Positions 25,527 to 33,979 of a stretch of 64,000 bases of DNA are shown in pieces. Numbering within the stretch: the stretch's first letter is position 1; the number at the start of each line of letters is the position of its first letter. The stretch lies in the NCBI GenBank assembly GCA_964572955.1, contig CAZNGY010000002.1, forward strand, positions 1 through 64,000, read 5' to 3'. The notes below the pieces were generated by a model. That model did not search any database and was not told the origin of the DNA. It was given only the letters and a program-made list of their open reading frames with translations. A program made the translations under genes and the position numbers. This DNA is from UBA3775 sp964572955 (lineage in GTDB: Bacteria; Bacillota; Clostridia; Lachnospirales; Lachnospiraceae).

Positions 25527-25964
25527 TCATACCATTTCCATAGCTGTGTAAGCAAAAAATGCAGCCATGGCAACCAGCACGAGTACAAGCAATACTCTTG
25601 CAATATACTTTCCCACACCCGTTACTTCTGACGAGAATGCAAGTACAATTGTTGCCACAAGCCATATCGGCATTGTAAACGGTATAAGCATTAATACAAA
25701 ATATATTATCCATCCGAAAGCTTTTTCAATTCCCGACATTTTCTTCCCTGGCTGTCCATCCGTTGTCTGACGTACTTTCTTTGGAATTGGTATGCTTCCA
25801 AACGCTGGATTTCCTTCAAAAACTTCTTCATCTTCCTCGTTTATAATGACTTTGTCTCTGTCTTTAGCGTCAAAATCCGGTTTTATTTCCCTGAGCGCAT
25901 ATCCGCAGTAAAAACAGAAATTGCTGTAATCACTGTTTTCACGTCCGCAATTAATACACTTCAT
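25527..25964 (-). CDS. Zinc-ribbon membrane protein of unknown function
   Basis: A 145-aa protein with an N-terminal zinc ribbon MKCINCGRENSDYSNFCFYCG (two CxxC pairs), a charged linker and two C-terminal membrane segments (about residues 84-112 and 120-143). Zinc-ribbon anchors of this sort are common in Clostridia with no assigned role. An AAGGAG Shine-Dalgarno precedes the ATG. It is 47 bp upstream of the beta-mannosidase gene on the same strand, so the two may share a transcript without a clear functional link. Confidence 0.75.
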   Translation of the reverse strand: MKCINCGRENSDYSNFCFYCGYALREIKPDFDAKDRDKVIINEEDEEVFEGNPAFGSIPIPKKVRQTTDGQPGKKMSGIEKAFGWIIYFVLMLIPFTMPIWLVATIVLAFSSEVTGVGKYIARVLLVLVLVAMAAFFAYTAMEMV

Positions 25965-26346
25965 TTAATTCTCCTTTTCAAATCAACTGTAATTTAGCAG
26001 CAACTTCCGGTTACGAAGTCTTATCGATGTAGTTACAATCGTCTGTTGCGGTCAATTAACGGATGACCGACACAAACCCGGTTATACGATTTCTGCCATA
26101 TACGTTTAACATATCACCTCATACTTTAAAATGCAACTTTATCGGACAAATTAATACATTTCCGGCTTTTTTGCTTCAATTATTCGATTCTTGTTTTAAA
26201 GACAAATCATCACACATCCCGTGATTTCTATCTGTTTTACGCATCCGGCACTTGACTTTTACCACCATTAATGTATATTGTGGTCAGAATCATCAGGTGC
26301 TATATTTTTACTGATGAAATTATATCATTCTCATTTCGGAGGGTAT
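25965..26346. other. Divergent intergenic region upstream of trkA
   Basis: There is no gene in these 382 bp. The right end has the trkA promoter (26252-26279) and a short leader hairpin TCATCAG/CTGATGA (26290-26296 with 26311-26317). The middle has a palindrome CGGTCA/TGACCG (26049-26054 with 26064-26069). A weak minus-strand TTGCAT-17-TATGTT may drive the zinc-ribbon gene. Confidence 0.5.
26252..26279 (+). promoter_or_regulatory. Promoter of trkA-trkH
   Basis: TTGACT (26252-26257), a 16-bp spacer and TATATT (26274-26279). The leader is only about 60 nt, too short for a c-di-AMP (ydaO) riboswitch. Confidence 0.65.
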
Positions 26347-27750
26347 ATGAAAGAAAACAAAAACATGTCAAAAAGTCTGAACATAATTATTGTCGGATGC
26401 GGTAAAGTAGGCACTACACTTACCGAACAGCTTGACAAAGAAGGACATGACATCACCATAATAGACAAGGATGCCGAAAAAATAACCTCTATTACCAATC
26501 TGCATGATGTAATGGGAATTGTAGGCAATGGTGCAAGTTACAGTGTACAAAGCGAAGCAGGAATTAAAAATGCAGACCTTTTAATAGCCGTTACCGGTTC
26601 TGACGAACTTAACCTGCTCTGCTGCACGGTAGCTAAACAGGTTGCCGACTGCTCTGCAATTGCAAGAGTACGTACCCCGGATTACATATCCGAAACAGCT
26701 TACCTGCGGGACAGACTCGGTCTTGCAATGGTATTAAATCCTGAATATGAAATGGCGCGGGAGGCTGCAAGAATACTTTATCTGCCGTCAACTCTTGAAG
26801 TTGGTTCTTTCGCACACGGTCAGGCTGAACTTATCAAATTTAAGGTTCCAAAAGACAACATGATGGACGGAATCAGCCTTGCCGATCTAAATAAAAAAAC
26901 AAAAACAAGTATGCTTATCTGTGCCCTTGAACGAAACGGCGAAGTGTCCATTCCTACAGGTAACACAGTTCTTAAAAGCGGCGATATTGTTTCCTGTGTA
27001 TGTTCCAGAAAAAAAGTCCGTACATTTCTTTCAGAAATCGGCTTTAAAACAAAGCAGGTAAAAGATACAATGATTATCGGCGGTGGCCGAACATCTTATT
27101 ATCTTGCCGCACAGCTTATCAACATGGGTGTATCCGTTAAGATTATTGAGCAAAACCGTTCACGCTGTGAAGAACTCAGTCTGCTTCTTCCTAAAGCAGT
27201 TATCATCAACGGAGACGGCACAAACGAAGATCTTCTTAAAGAAGAAGGTATTGAAACAGTACAATCATTCGTTGCACTTACCGGAATTGATGAAGAAAAC
27301 ATACTTCTCACAATGTATGCGGGAAAGATTTCAGACGCAAAAGTTATTACCAAAATAAACAGAATACGTTTTAAGGAACTTATTTCATCACTTGACCTTG
27401 GAAGCGTTATTTATCCTAAATATATAACTTCCGAAGCCATAATCGCTTATGTCCGTGCAAAAAGTGATTCCCTCGGAAGAAGCAGTATAGAGACTCTCTA
27501 TCACATGTACGACAACCGTGTAGAAGCAATCGAATTTAATGTTGATGAAAATTCTCCGGTTACTGATTCACCGATCATGGAACTTGATTTAAAAAAAGAA
27601 GTTCTTATTTCATTTATAAACAGAAACGGACAAATCATAATTCCATCAGGTTCAGACCGCATAATGAGCGGCGACACCGTCATGATTGTAACAACCAATA
27701 CCGGTTTTAATGATATATCTGACATTCTTGCCAGACCAGTAAAAAAATAA
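26347..27750 (+). CDS. trkA: Trk potassium uptake regulatory protein TrkA
   Basis: A 467-aa cytoplasmic TrkA with two tandem RCK modules, each an NAD-binding TrkA-N plus TrkA-C domain. The first Rossmann motif is IIIVGCGKVGTTL and the second is TMIIGGGRTSYYLA (about residue 240). It gates the TrkH channel in response to nucleotides. The ATG at 26347 with GGAGGG just upstream is preferred to a start 23 codons earlier. trkH follows after 15 bp, so this is a two-gene operon. Confidence 0.93.
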   Translation: MKENKNMSKSLNIIIVGCGKVGTTLTEQLDKEGHDITIIDKDAEKITSITNLHDVMGIVGNGASYSVQSEAGIKNADLLIAVTGSDELNLLCCTVAKQVADCSAIARVRTPDYISETAYLRDRLGLAMVLNPEYEMAREAARILYLPSTLEVGSFAHGQAELIKFKVPKDNMMDGISLADLNKKTKTSMLICALERNGEVSIPTGNTVLKSGDIVSCVCSRKKVRTFLSEIGFKTKQVKDTMIIGGGRTSYYLAAQLINMGVSVKIIEQNRSRCEELSLLLPKAVIINGDGTNEDLLKEEGIETVQSFVALTGIDEENILLTMYAGKISDAKVITKINRIRFKELISSLDLGSVIYPKYITSEAIIAYVRAKSDSLGRSSIETLYHMYDNRVEAIEFNVDENSPVTDSPIMELDLKKEVLISFINRNGQIIIPSGSDRIMSGDTVMIVTTNTGFNDISDILARPVKK

Positions 27751-27765
27751 CAGGAGGTTCAGGCC

Positions 27766-29244
27766 TTGAATATTTCAATGATCAGATACATAATCGGCTG
27801 TCTGCTGAAAACAGAGTCATTTCTTATGCTGATTCCTACAGCCGCTGCCGTTTATTACCATGAAACAAATGGACTATACTTTTTTTTCATCGCCGGTTTA
27901 TGCCTTGCCTTAGGATTTCTCCTTTGTTTAAAGAAACCTTCCGACACAACCTTCTATCTTAAGGATGGCTGTGTTGCAACCGCACTCGGCTGGATAATCC
28001 TCAGTCTTTTCGGTTCTCTTCCATTTCTTATTTCAGGACAGATTCCATCATTTACCGATGCTCTTTTTGAAACGGTTTCAGGCTTTACGACTACCGGTGC
28101 CAGCATCCTTTCCGATGTTGAAGCTCTTGATAGGTGTATGAACCTTTGGCGATGTTTTACCCATTGGATCGGAGGTATGGGTGTTCTCGTCTTTATTCTT
28201 GCAATCATCCCGATGGGCGGCGGCGGAAGCATGAACCTTATGCGTGCGGAAAGTCCCGGTCCGGCAGTCGGCAAGCTTGTTCCCAAAATAATGTCCACTG
28301 CGAGAATTCTATATGTAATTTATTTCATAATGACTCTCATCGAGATTGTTCTTCTGATGTTAAGCCATATGCCGGTTTATGACTCCATATGTATGTCATT
28401 CGGTACAGCCGGCACCGGTGGTTTCGGAATTCTTAACAACAGTGCCGCGTCTTATACTACACTGCAGCAATGGATATTAACCATTTTCATGATACTTTTC
28501 GGCATAAACTTTAATTTCTACTACTTCCTTGTTTTTAAAGAAGTTAAAGCTGCATTTTCTATAGAAGAGGTCAAATATTACTTAGGTATCATTTTAGCTG
28601 CCATCATTTTTATTGCAATAAACATAGCTGATACTGTAGGGAGTATCTTTAATGCAGTAACAGATTCAGCCTTCCAGGTTGCTTCAATTATTACAACCAC
28701 CGGGTTTTCAACCACTGATTTTAATCAATGGTCATCATCATGTAAAACTATTCTGGTTATACTCATGTTTGTCGGTGCATGTGCCGGCAGTACCGGAGGC
28801 GGTATTAAAGTGTCACGATTTATGATATTGCTCAAAACAGTCCGTAAGGAAATAACAACCTATGTTCATCCAAAAAGTGTCAGAAAACTGAAAATGGAAG
28901 GCAAACCGATAGAGCACGAAACCATTCGCTCGGTAAATGTTTACTTTATAACATTTACAATTTTATTTTTCTTTTCAGTATTTCTTGTATCTCTTGAGGG
29001 ATATGATTTTGAAACAAACTTCACGGCAGTTGCCGCTACAATCAATAACATCGGTCCGGGTCTTGCAAAAGTCGGTCCAACCGAAAACTTCGGTTTTTTC
29101 AGTGATTTTTCAAAGCTTGTAATGATTTTTGACATGCTTGCAGGTCGTCTTGAACTTTTTCCCCTCCTGATTCTCTTTAATCCGGGACTCTGGAAGGAAA
29201 GCATCATACAAAATTACAGAAAGAAAAAAGCCGAAAAAATCTGA
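27766..29244 (+). CDS. trkH: Trk potassium uptake membrane subunit TrkH
   Basis: A 492-aa K+ channel-like transporter with the repeated pore-loop units of the Trk/Ktr/HKT family: SGFTTTGASIL, GTAGTGGFGIL, TTTGFSTTDF and AATINNIGPGL, each supplying selectivity-filter glycines. An internal GACAGSTGGGIKVSR segment is also diagnostic. The start is TTG at 27766 with AGGAGG eight bases upstream; the next ATG is four codons later. It ends at a bidirectional terminator. Confidence 0.95.
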   Translation: MNISMIRYIIGCLLKTESFLMLIPTAAAVYYHETNGLYFFFIAGLCLALGFLLCLKKPSDTTFYLKDGCVATALGWIILSLFGSLPFLISGQIPSFTDALFETVSGFTTTGASILSDVEALDRCMNLWRCFTHWIGGMGVLVFILAIIPMGGGGSMNLMRAESPGPAVGKLVPKIMSTARILYVIYFIMTLIEIVLLMLSHMPVYDSICMSFGTAGTGGFGILNNSAASYTTLQQWILTIFMILFGINFNFYYFLVFKEVKAAFSIEEVKYYLGIILAAIIFIAINIADTVGSIFNAVTDSAFQVASIITTTGFSTTDFNQWSSSCKTILVILMFVGACAGSTGGGIKVSRFMILLKTVRKEITTYVHPKSVRKLKMEGKPIEHETIRSVNVYFITFTILFFFSVFLVSLEGYDFETNFTAVAATINNIGPGLAKVGPTENFGFFSDFSKLVMIFDMLAGRLELFPLLILFNPGLWKESIIQNYRKKKAEKI

Positions 29245-29261
29245 TTCTTCCTTAAACAAAT

Positions 29262-29301
29262 AAAACCGGGGCACATTAATAAAAACGTGTGCTCCGGTTA
29301 A
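29262..29301. terminator. Bidirectional terminator after trkH
   Basis: AACCGGGGCACA pairs with TGTGCTCCGGTT (arms about 29264-29275 and 29288-29299) with A-rich and T-rich flanks. It serves trkH and the convergent SDR gene. Confidence 0.85.
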
Positions 29302-29319
29302 TTTTGCTTATACATACTT

Positions 29320-30030
29320 CTACCGCTTTACTATCCTGTGTTTTTGAGGACTTACCGTTATTTCACTGACATTCAATCCGTCCCTGCAGCAAAGAACATG
29401 CATAACCTCTTCTGCAATATCTTCAGGAAACAGTGATGAATCTTCTTCTCCGGACGCCTTAAATGAAGCATTTCTGTAAAGTTCTGTATCCGTCATATCA
29501 GGTTTAATTGTCGTAACCTTTATACCATACTTTCTCGCCTCATCAAAAAGACTCTTTCCAAATCCTGCCAGTCCGGCCTTTGTGGCACCATATGCACAGC
29601 CGTGTGTATTTATTCTGTCGGCAGTTACTGATGAAATGTTTATGATTCTTCCATTTCCTGCCGTTTTCATTTGCTTCAGCAGAAGTCCGGTAATTATCAT
29701 TGGTACTTCTAAATTTACACTTACCATTTCATGTATCATTTCAGGTGAAAGTGTTTCATGCGTTCCGTAATAGGCGCATCCGGCATTGTTCACCAGTATA
29801 TCAATATCTCCATCTTTCAAAATACCCTTAATAACTCTGACAATTTCCGATATGTCCGTTAAATCAATTTCTATCTTTCTAAGCCTATGGTCAGCATCCG
29901 TAAATTTTCTCCCCATACCATATACCACAGCCCCCTCTTCCAGCATTCTTTCGGCAAGACACTTTCCTATGCCGGAAGATGCTCCGGTTACTATTGCTCT
30001 TTTTCCGCTTAAAAGACCTTCTTTTTCCAC
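29320..30030 (-). CDS. Short-chain dehydrogenase/reductase
   Basis: A 236-aa classical SDR: cofactor loop VTGASSGIGKCLAE, NNAG motif at about residue 86 and the catalytic Ser plus YGATKAG (Tyr-x3-Lys) at about 148. The absence of a basic residue pattern makes NADH/NADPH choice unclear, and the substrate is unknown. The start is a GTG (complement of 30028-30030) with AGGAG ten bases upstream. It is 99 bp downstream of the SplB-like gene. Confidence 0.88.
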   Translation of the reverse strand: MEKEGLLSGKRAIVTGASSGIGKCLAERMLEEGAVVYGMGRKFTDADHRLRKIEIDLTDISEIVRVIKGILKDGDIDILVNNAGCAYYGTHETLSPEMIHEMVSVNLEVPMIITGLLLKQMKTAGNGRIINISSVTADRINTHGCAYGATKAGLAGFGKSLFDEARKYGIKVTTIKPDMTDTELYRNASFKASGEEDSSLFPEDIAEEVMHVLCCRDGLNVSEITVSPQKHRIVKR

Positions 30031-30129
30031 CTGAATATTACTCCTGTTAACACATTTATTTTTTTACTTTAGGTTTCTTCTTTTTATACACCACCGGCAA
30101 CAAAGCCTGATTTTTATTGTCGTATGAGT

Positions 30130-31107
30130 TTATAAGGAAAAAATTCTTTCTCTTTCTACATACTCTCCCAGTTTCCTCATCATAAAATCAATCATTTCCT
30201 TAACCCTGTTCTGTTCAAATGTACATATTCCATTTTTAATTTCAAAAGGATATGTTGTTATGGCATTATATCTCGCTTTCTGCATGGTCTTTATATACTC
30301 CTTGCTTATACGGAAACTTCCTACGCTTACATCTTCAATGTTTTTCATCAGCGGCTCCGAAAAAATGTCATCTGCCATATCTCCGTATACCTTTTCAAAA
30401 TTTTCCACAGGAAATACCGGATCAAAACATACTCTTGTCCTTACCCCTTCTGCCAATGACCTGTAAACAGCTTTTTTTCTTGCCTCGTACCCTGATGCTC
30501 CATGCTCATATGCGTCTGCAATCACAGCCGGCGATATGGTATACGCCATAATTACATTTGACGGAATATTTTTTTCATAAATTCCCGTTGAGGCGCATTT
30601 GGTTCTGACTTCTACAAGCACATTCTTGTTTCTGCGGGCATATTCCATCCAATCATCCAGAATACCTGTCATTCCGTTAAAAGCATTCATATCCGTATCA
30701 TATGAGATACTCAGACTTATCTTTTTATCTTTTGACAGCCTGTCAGTTTCTGCGAAATAATCTTCTCCATTCACAAATACCACTATATTTCCTGTCGGAT
30801 ACATGCCCTGAAGATAACAATACTCACAGTCATAAATACAGTTTTTTATCTGTGATGTATAGTAAAATTCATCATATCCAAAATTCTGACAGGTAGGTGC
30901 TCCCTCAAAAATAAGCCGCCCCTCATTAACCGCAAGAATAAGTGCCGGAGCCGACTTCTGTCTCCCGAAATTTTGTCCTCTCCGGTTAAAAATATCCTTA
31001 TAATGTCCAATCACTATTTTTTTGCTTTTGGGAAAATGGTCAAGAATTTCCTTTGTCTTAGAATATTGCAGAGCTTTTTCCTCTACATATATGTGTTCAA
31101 ATGCCAT
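30130..31107 (-). CDS. splB: Spore photoproduct lyase-family radical SAM protein
   Basis: A 325-aa radical SAM enzyme with the CxxxCxxC cluster motif in NCIYDCEYCYLQG, the spacing used by spore photoproduct lyase (SplB), which repairs spore thymine dimers. The preceding LIFEGAPTCQNFGYDEFYYT and the later ALILAVNEGR also match SplB-type proteins. I did not assign the conserved C-terminal H-donor cysteine with certainty, so a related function is possible. The ATG at 31105-31107 has GAGGAAA upstream and overlaps the end of the nucleosidase-like gene by 11 bp, implying coupled translation. Confidence 0.8.
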   Translation of the reverse strand: MAFEHIYVEEKALQYSKTKEILDHFPKSKKIVIGHYKDIFNRRGQNFGRQKSAPALILAVNEGRLIFEGAPTCQNFGYDEFYYTSQIKNCIYDCEYCYLQGMYPTGNIVVFVNGEDYFAETDRLSKDKKISLSISYDTDMNAFNGMTGILDDWMEYARRNKNVLVEVRTKCASTGIYEKNIPSNVIMAYTISPAVIADAYEHGASGYEARKKAVYRSLAEGVRTRVCFDPVFPVENFEKVYGDMADDIFSEPLMKNIEDVSVGSFRISKEYIKTMQKARYNAITTYPFEIKNGICTFEQNRVKEMIDFMMRKLGEYVERERIFSL

Positions 31108-31939
31108 TTTTAATTTCCTCTCTGAAATCAGCAAGAAGTTTTTTCCCGTTCTTCCTCACAACCGGTGCCTTCATATCCTGTCTTTCCAAAAATCTTTCGG
31201 TAAAAACGTCTGCATCACCATACTTTAACTGTCTGTATGAAAGAAGTCTTTCTATCTCGACTTTCATCGAAGCACTTGCATCAAAAACCGATTCCAGTTT
31301 ATTGCATACCGGAGCAATCTTTCTTTTTACCACAGTATAGGTATCTTCGTTCTCCGCTGCATTCCGGAGACATTCTATCAGTTTAAGTGCATTTTTCTTC
31401 GCATCATCACCAATAACTATATCAGCCGTTTCCTTTGTTCCCGAATCACTTACATATTTGAAAAAAATCATCCTGTCCTGATAAAAATATTTTTCTGCAA
31501 CCTGATAAAGTGCGGCCGCTTCCATATCACATACAAAATCTTCTGCCGAGACCGATATGTCGTCCACATTTTCAATAAATACCGGAGACGTATATACAAG
31601 GGTTTCTTCACATTCCGTTTCCAAAATCAAATCAGGATAAAAACTTCTTCCCGTAGATGCTTCCATCAGCTTGTTGCCAACATAAAATCTCCCTTTGCAG
31701 CCCTGCTTTCCGGCAGCAGATCCTATATTTATAAAACCATCCTCATTTTCCGGCGGATATTCTGTAAGAACAGCTGAAAGTGCGGCCGCCGAAATAACAC
31801 TGCCGTAGCCTGTAATCACAAGATATAAACCATCTGATGAATAAACCGTTACCCCTTTTTTCTTTCTGCAGACCTTCATATCATACTCTTTTATAAAAGG
31901 TTCAGCTTCCTGATATATTGCACAGGCGATATAAACCAT
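31097..31939 (-). CDS. Nucleoside phosphorylase/nucleosidase-like protein
   Basis: A 280-aa protein whose first 190 residues follow the MTA/SAH nucleosidase - purine nucleoside phosphorylase fold. It shows YIACAIYQEAEPFIKEYD, a Gly-rich ITGYGSVISAAALSAVL, INIGSAAG and the active-site-like VCDMEAAALYQVAEKY with FFKYVSDSGT. The last 90 residues are helical and basic, beyond the usual domain. It is translated just ahead of, and overlaps, the SplB-like gene. It might clear 5'-deoxyadenosine or SAM by-products, which is inference. A GGAGG Shine-Dalgarno is present. Confidence 0.75.
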   Translation of the reverse strand: MVYIACAIYQEAEPFIKEYDMKVCRKKKGVTVYSSDGLYLVITGYGSVISAAALSAVLTEYPPENEDGFINIGSAAGKQGCKGRFYVGNKLMEASTGRSFYPDLILETECEETLVYTSPVFIENVDDISVSAEDFVCDMEAAALYQVAEKYFYQDRMIFFKYVSDSGTKETADIVIGDDAKKNALKLIECLRNAAENEDTYTVVKRKIAPVCNKLESVFDASASMKVEIERLLSYRQLKYGDADVFTERFLERQDMKAPVVRKNGKKLLADFREEIKNGI

Positions 31940-32028
31940 GTCATTCCTCCTGATACAGCCAGGTTACCGTCGCTTATCACTCTTTGCGGCAGGTACCTTT
32001 TTTCCCATTTTGGTTAAAATCTTCACTA

Positions 32029-32062
32029 TGTTAAAACAGACGGAGTTTATGGCTCCGTCTGT
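32029..32062 (-). terminator. Terminator after the aldolase-like gene
   Basis: On the minus strand ACAGACGGAG-7-CTCCGTCTGT (32036-32045 with 32053-32062) is followed by TTTTAAC. Confidence 0.8.
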
Positions 32063-32107
32063 AAAACTCATATTTCAAAATCAATTCTGACTTTTAAACT
32101 TTTCACC

Positions 32108-33079
32108 TTACATTTTTTCGAGAAGGCTTTTGTAAAACTCAACATAGTCCTCTCTTCCATTGCTGATGAATTCAATCGCATCACGAGGATGCTGGTTCAG
32201 TGTTCCTGTAAGAAGATAAGATAAATCATATCCCCATGTACATTCCTTCTTCATGTCATTCATGAAGTTTTGTGCAAATTGAATTACCGGATACACATTA
32301 TATTTTGGATTTCTGAGGAATGAAAGCAGAAGTTCCATGTTGCAGTTTCCTGCTCCTCTGCCCATACCGCACATAGTCGCATCCGCATAACTTGCTCCGA
32401 GTGTAAGTGCTTCCATTGTATTTGCAAAAGCAAGCTGCTGATTATTATGAGCATGAATTCCGATATATTTACCATATTTCTCTGCTACTTCAAGATACAT
32501 TTCTGAAAGCTCTCTGGTATTAAGCGGATAAAAAGAACCATAACTGTCAACAATATATATTCCGTCAACCGGGCTCTGTCCAAGAATCTCAAGTGCCTGT
32601 TTAATCTGTGATTCTGATACCGTTGAAACTGCCATGATGTTGCACGTGGTTTCATAACCTTTTCTATGTGCATCCTCAATCATTTCAATTGCCGCAGGAA
32701 TCTGATGTATGTAGCATGCAACTCTTACCATATCCACCGGACTTTCATCCTTTGGATGAATATCATTCTTATAATCACATCTGCCGACGTCAGCCATAAC
32801 CGCAATCTTAAGATCCGTATTATTATCCCCTACTATCTTACGGATTTCTTCATCATCACAGAATTTCCATGGTCCAAAATCATCAACATTAAAAAGCTCC
32901 TTTGATGCCTTGTATCCAAATTCCATGTAATCCACACCTGACTTAATATTAGCCAGATATAAGCTTCGTACAAATTCCTCTGTAAATCTAAAGCTGTTTA
33001 CAAGTCCTCCATCTCTTAAAGTTGCATCCAGAACCTTTATATCAGGTCTGAAAGTCATCAAATCGCCTTTGATTTTCAT
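32108..33079 (-). CDS. HMGL-like DRE-TIM aldolase-family protein
   Basis: A 323-aa TIM-barrel enzyme with the DRE-type metal motif in KVLDATLRDGGLVN and the metal-binding HAHNNQQLAFANT at about residue 200. GMGRGAGNCNMELLL completes the family pattern. It belongs with 4-hydroxy-2-oxovalerate aldolase, isopropylmalate synthase and HMG-CoA lyase-like proteins; the exact reaction is not clear and no pathway partner is adjacent. The ATG at 33077-33079 has AGAGGA upstream; 13 earlier codons are open. A palindrome at 33198-33216 overlaps its probable promoter. Confidence 0.8.
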   Translation of the reverse strand: MKIKGDLMTFRPDIKVLDATLRDGGLVNSFRFTEEFVRSLYLANIKSGVDYMEFGYKASKELFNVDDFGPWKFCDDEEIRKIVGDNNTDLKIAVMADVGRCDYKNDIHPKDESPVDMVRVACYIHQIPAAIEMIEDAHRKGYETTCNIMAVSTVSESQIKQALEILGQSPVDGIYIVDSYGSFYPLNTRELSEMYLEVAEKYGKYIGIHAHNNQQLAFANTMEALTLGASYADATMCGMGRGAGNCNMELLLSFLRNPKYNVYPVIQFAQNFMNDMKKECTWGYDLSYLLTGTLNQHPRDAIEFISNGREDYVEFYKSLLEKM

Positions 33080-33197
33080 AATTCTGTCCTCTTTTCTGAG
33101 CGATATTTTTTCAGGCATCCGATTCGGTCTGTCTTACTAAACAACCAGCCTTCGCCCATTAGCTGACCGCCTGCTTTTAGTTGAGGTTTATCCCTAA

Positions 33198-33216
33198 ACT
33201 TAAATTGAGTTTAAGT
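33198..33216. promoter_or_regulatory. Operator-like palindrome upstream of the aldolase-like gene
   Basis: A perfect inverted repeat ACTTAAA-TTGAG-TTTAAGT of 19 bp lies about 120 bp before the gene. On the minus strand TTGTGA lies just upstream as a possible -35, so the palindrome would sit between -35 and -10. Its size fits a dimeric winged-helix repressor site; the regulator is unknown. Confidence 0.45.
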
Positions 33217-33278
33217 GTATCACAATTTTCTACATATTCCAAGAAAAAATCTGATTTAATTGCATTCAGGTTTTAACA

Positions 33279-33307
33279 AAAAAAAGCCGAATGCATTGCA
33301 CTCGGAC
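33279..33307 (-). terminator. Terminator of tRNA-Gly
   Basis: On the minus strand CCGAGTGCAATGCATTCGG folds as a hairpin with a T8 tract right after it (33279-33307). It is 10 bp past the tRNA 3' end. Confidence 0.85.
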
Positions 33308-33316
33308 AAAAAAATA

Positions 33317-33388
33317 AGCACGAGACGGGATTCGAACCCGCGACCCTCGCCTTGGCAAGGCGATACTCCACCACTGAGCCACTCGTGC
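33317..33388 (-). tRNA. tRNA-Gly (anticodon GCC)
   Basis: A 72-nt cloverleaf on the minus strand. Acceptor GCACGAG/CTCGTGC, a D-arm with GGCTCAGTGGTGGAG, anticodon stem TCGCC/GGCGA with loop TTGCCAA (anticodon GCC), and T-arm GCGGG-TTCGAAT-CCCGT. CCA is not encoded. It has its own promoter (33445-33473) and terminator (33279-33307). Confidence 0.97.
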
Positions 33389-33409
33389 ATGAATAAAATA
33401 TCTAGTTTT

Positions 33410-33473
33410 GTCTTGCATCAGTGCTTTCGTCTGACGCAAGACATACTATACACCATTGCCATTTAAATGTCAA
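33410..33473 (-). promoter_or_regulatory. tRNA-Gly promoter and start-site dyad
   Basis: On the minus strand TTGACA (complement of 33468-33473), a 17-bp spacer and TATAGT (complement of 33445-33450) form a near-consensus promoter. A 12-bp inverted repeat with one mismatch, GTCTTGCATCAG/CTGACGCAAGAC (33410-33421 with 33431-33442), spans the expected transcription start and could be an operator or an RNA hairpin. Confidence 0.75.
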
Positions 33474-33481
33474 CAATAAAT

Positions 33482-33967
33482 TTAAATTTTTTTGATTTTT
33501 TCTTTTTTATGCTTTTCGGCACATTCCTCAGCGAATCTTTTTAGAGCATATCTGTTATTTGGTGTTATATCCTCCGGAAGTTCAGCAGGTTTAAAGAATC
33601 GGTGTTCAATACATTCTTCTTCCTGAGAAACAATTTCTCCGCTGTATTTCCTGCAAAGAAAAACTATTTCAGCAGCATATATTTCATCTCCATTCGGATA
33701 AATATAATGTACCTCCTCACCGGAAACATGCGTAAAGTAAACCAGTTCCTCTGCAACAAACCCCGTTTCCTCTTTAAGTTCCCTTTCTGCACACTGTTCA
33801 AAACTTTCACCAAGTTCCATTGAACCGCCGGGATATGCCCACATTCCGTTATCCTTCCTCTTTTGAAGAAGAATCTCACCTTTTTCATTAATCAGTATAA
33901 CGCCTGCACACGCCATGATAATAGGCGCCTTGGAAACATACTTTCTCAAATCCAATATATATCCCAT
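33482..33967 (-). CDS. NUDIX hydrolase
   Basis: A 161-aa NUDIX protein. The Nudix box reads G-x5-E-x7-REL-x-EE-x-G within GSMELGESFEQCAERELKEE (about residues 47-67), preceded by LLQKRKDNGMWAYPGG. Such enzymes cleave nucleoside diphosphates linked to another group; the substrate is not evident. The C-terminus is basic (EKHKKEKIKKI). It begins 12 bp after the esterase stop, so the two are probably one transcript. Confidence 0.9.
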   Translation of the reverse strand: MGYILDLRKYVSKAPIIMACAGVILINEKGEILLQKRKDNGMWAYPGGSMELGESFEQCAERELKEETGFVAEELVYFTHVSGEEVHYIYPNGDEIYAAEIVFLCRKYSGEIVSQEEECIEHRFFKPAELPEDITPNNRYALKRFAEECAEKHKKEKIKKI

Positions 33968-33979
33968 AACTGTACAGTC

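Noticed and set aside
26285..26346. c-di-AMP (ydaO/yuaA) riboswitch before trkA
   Set aside because: The predicted leader is about 60 nt, far shorter than that riboswitch, and only a simple hairpin is present.
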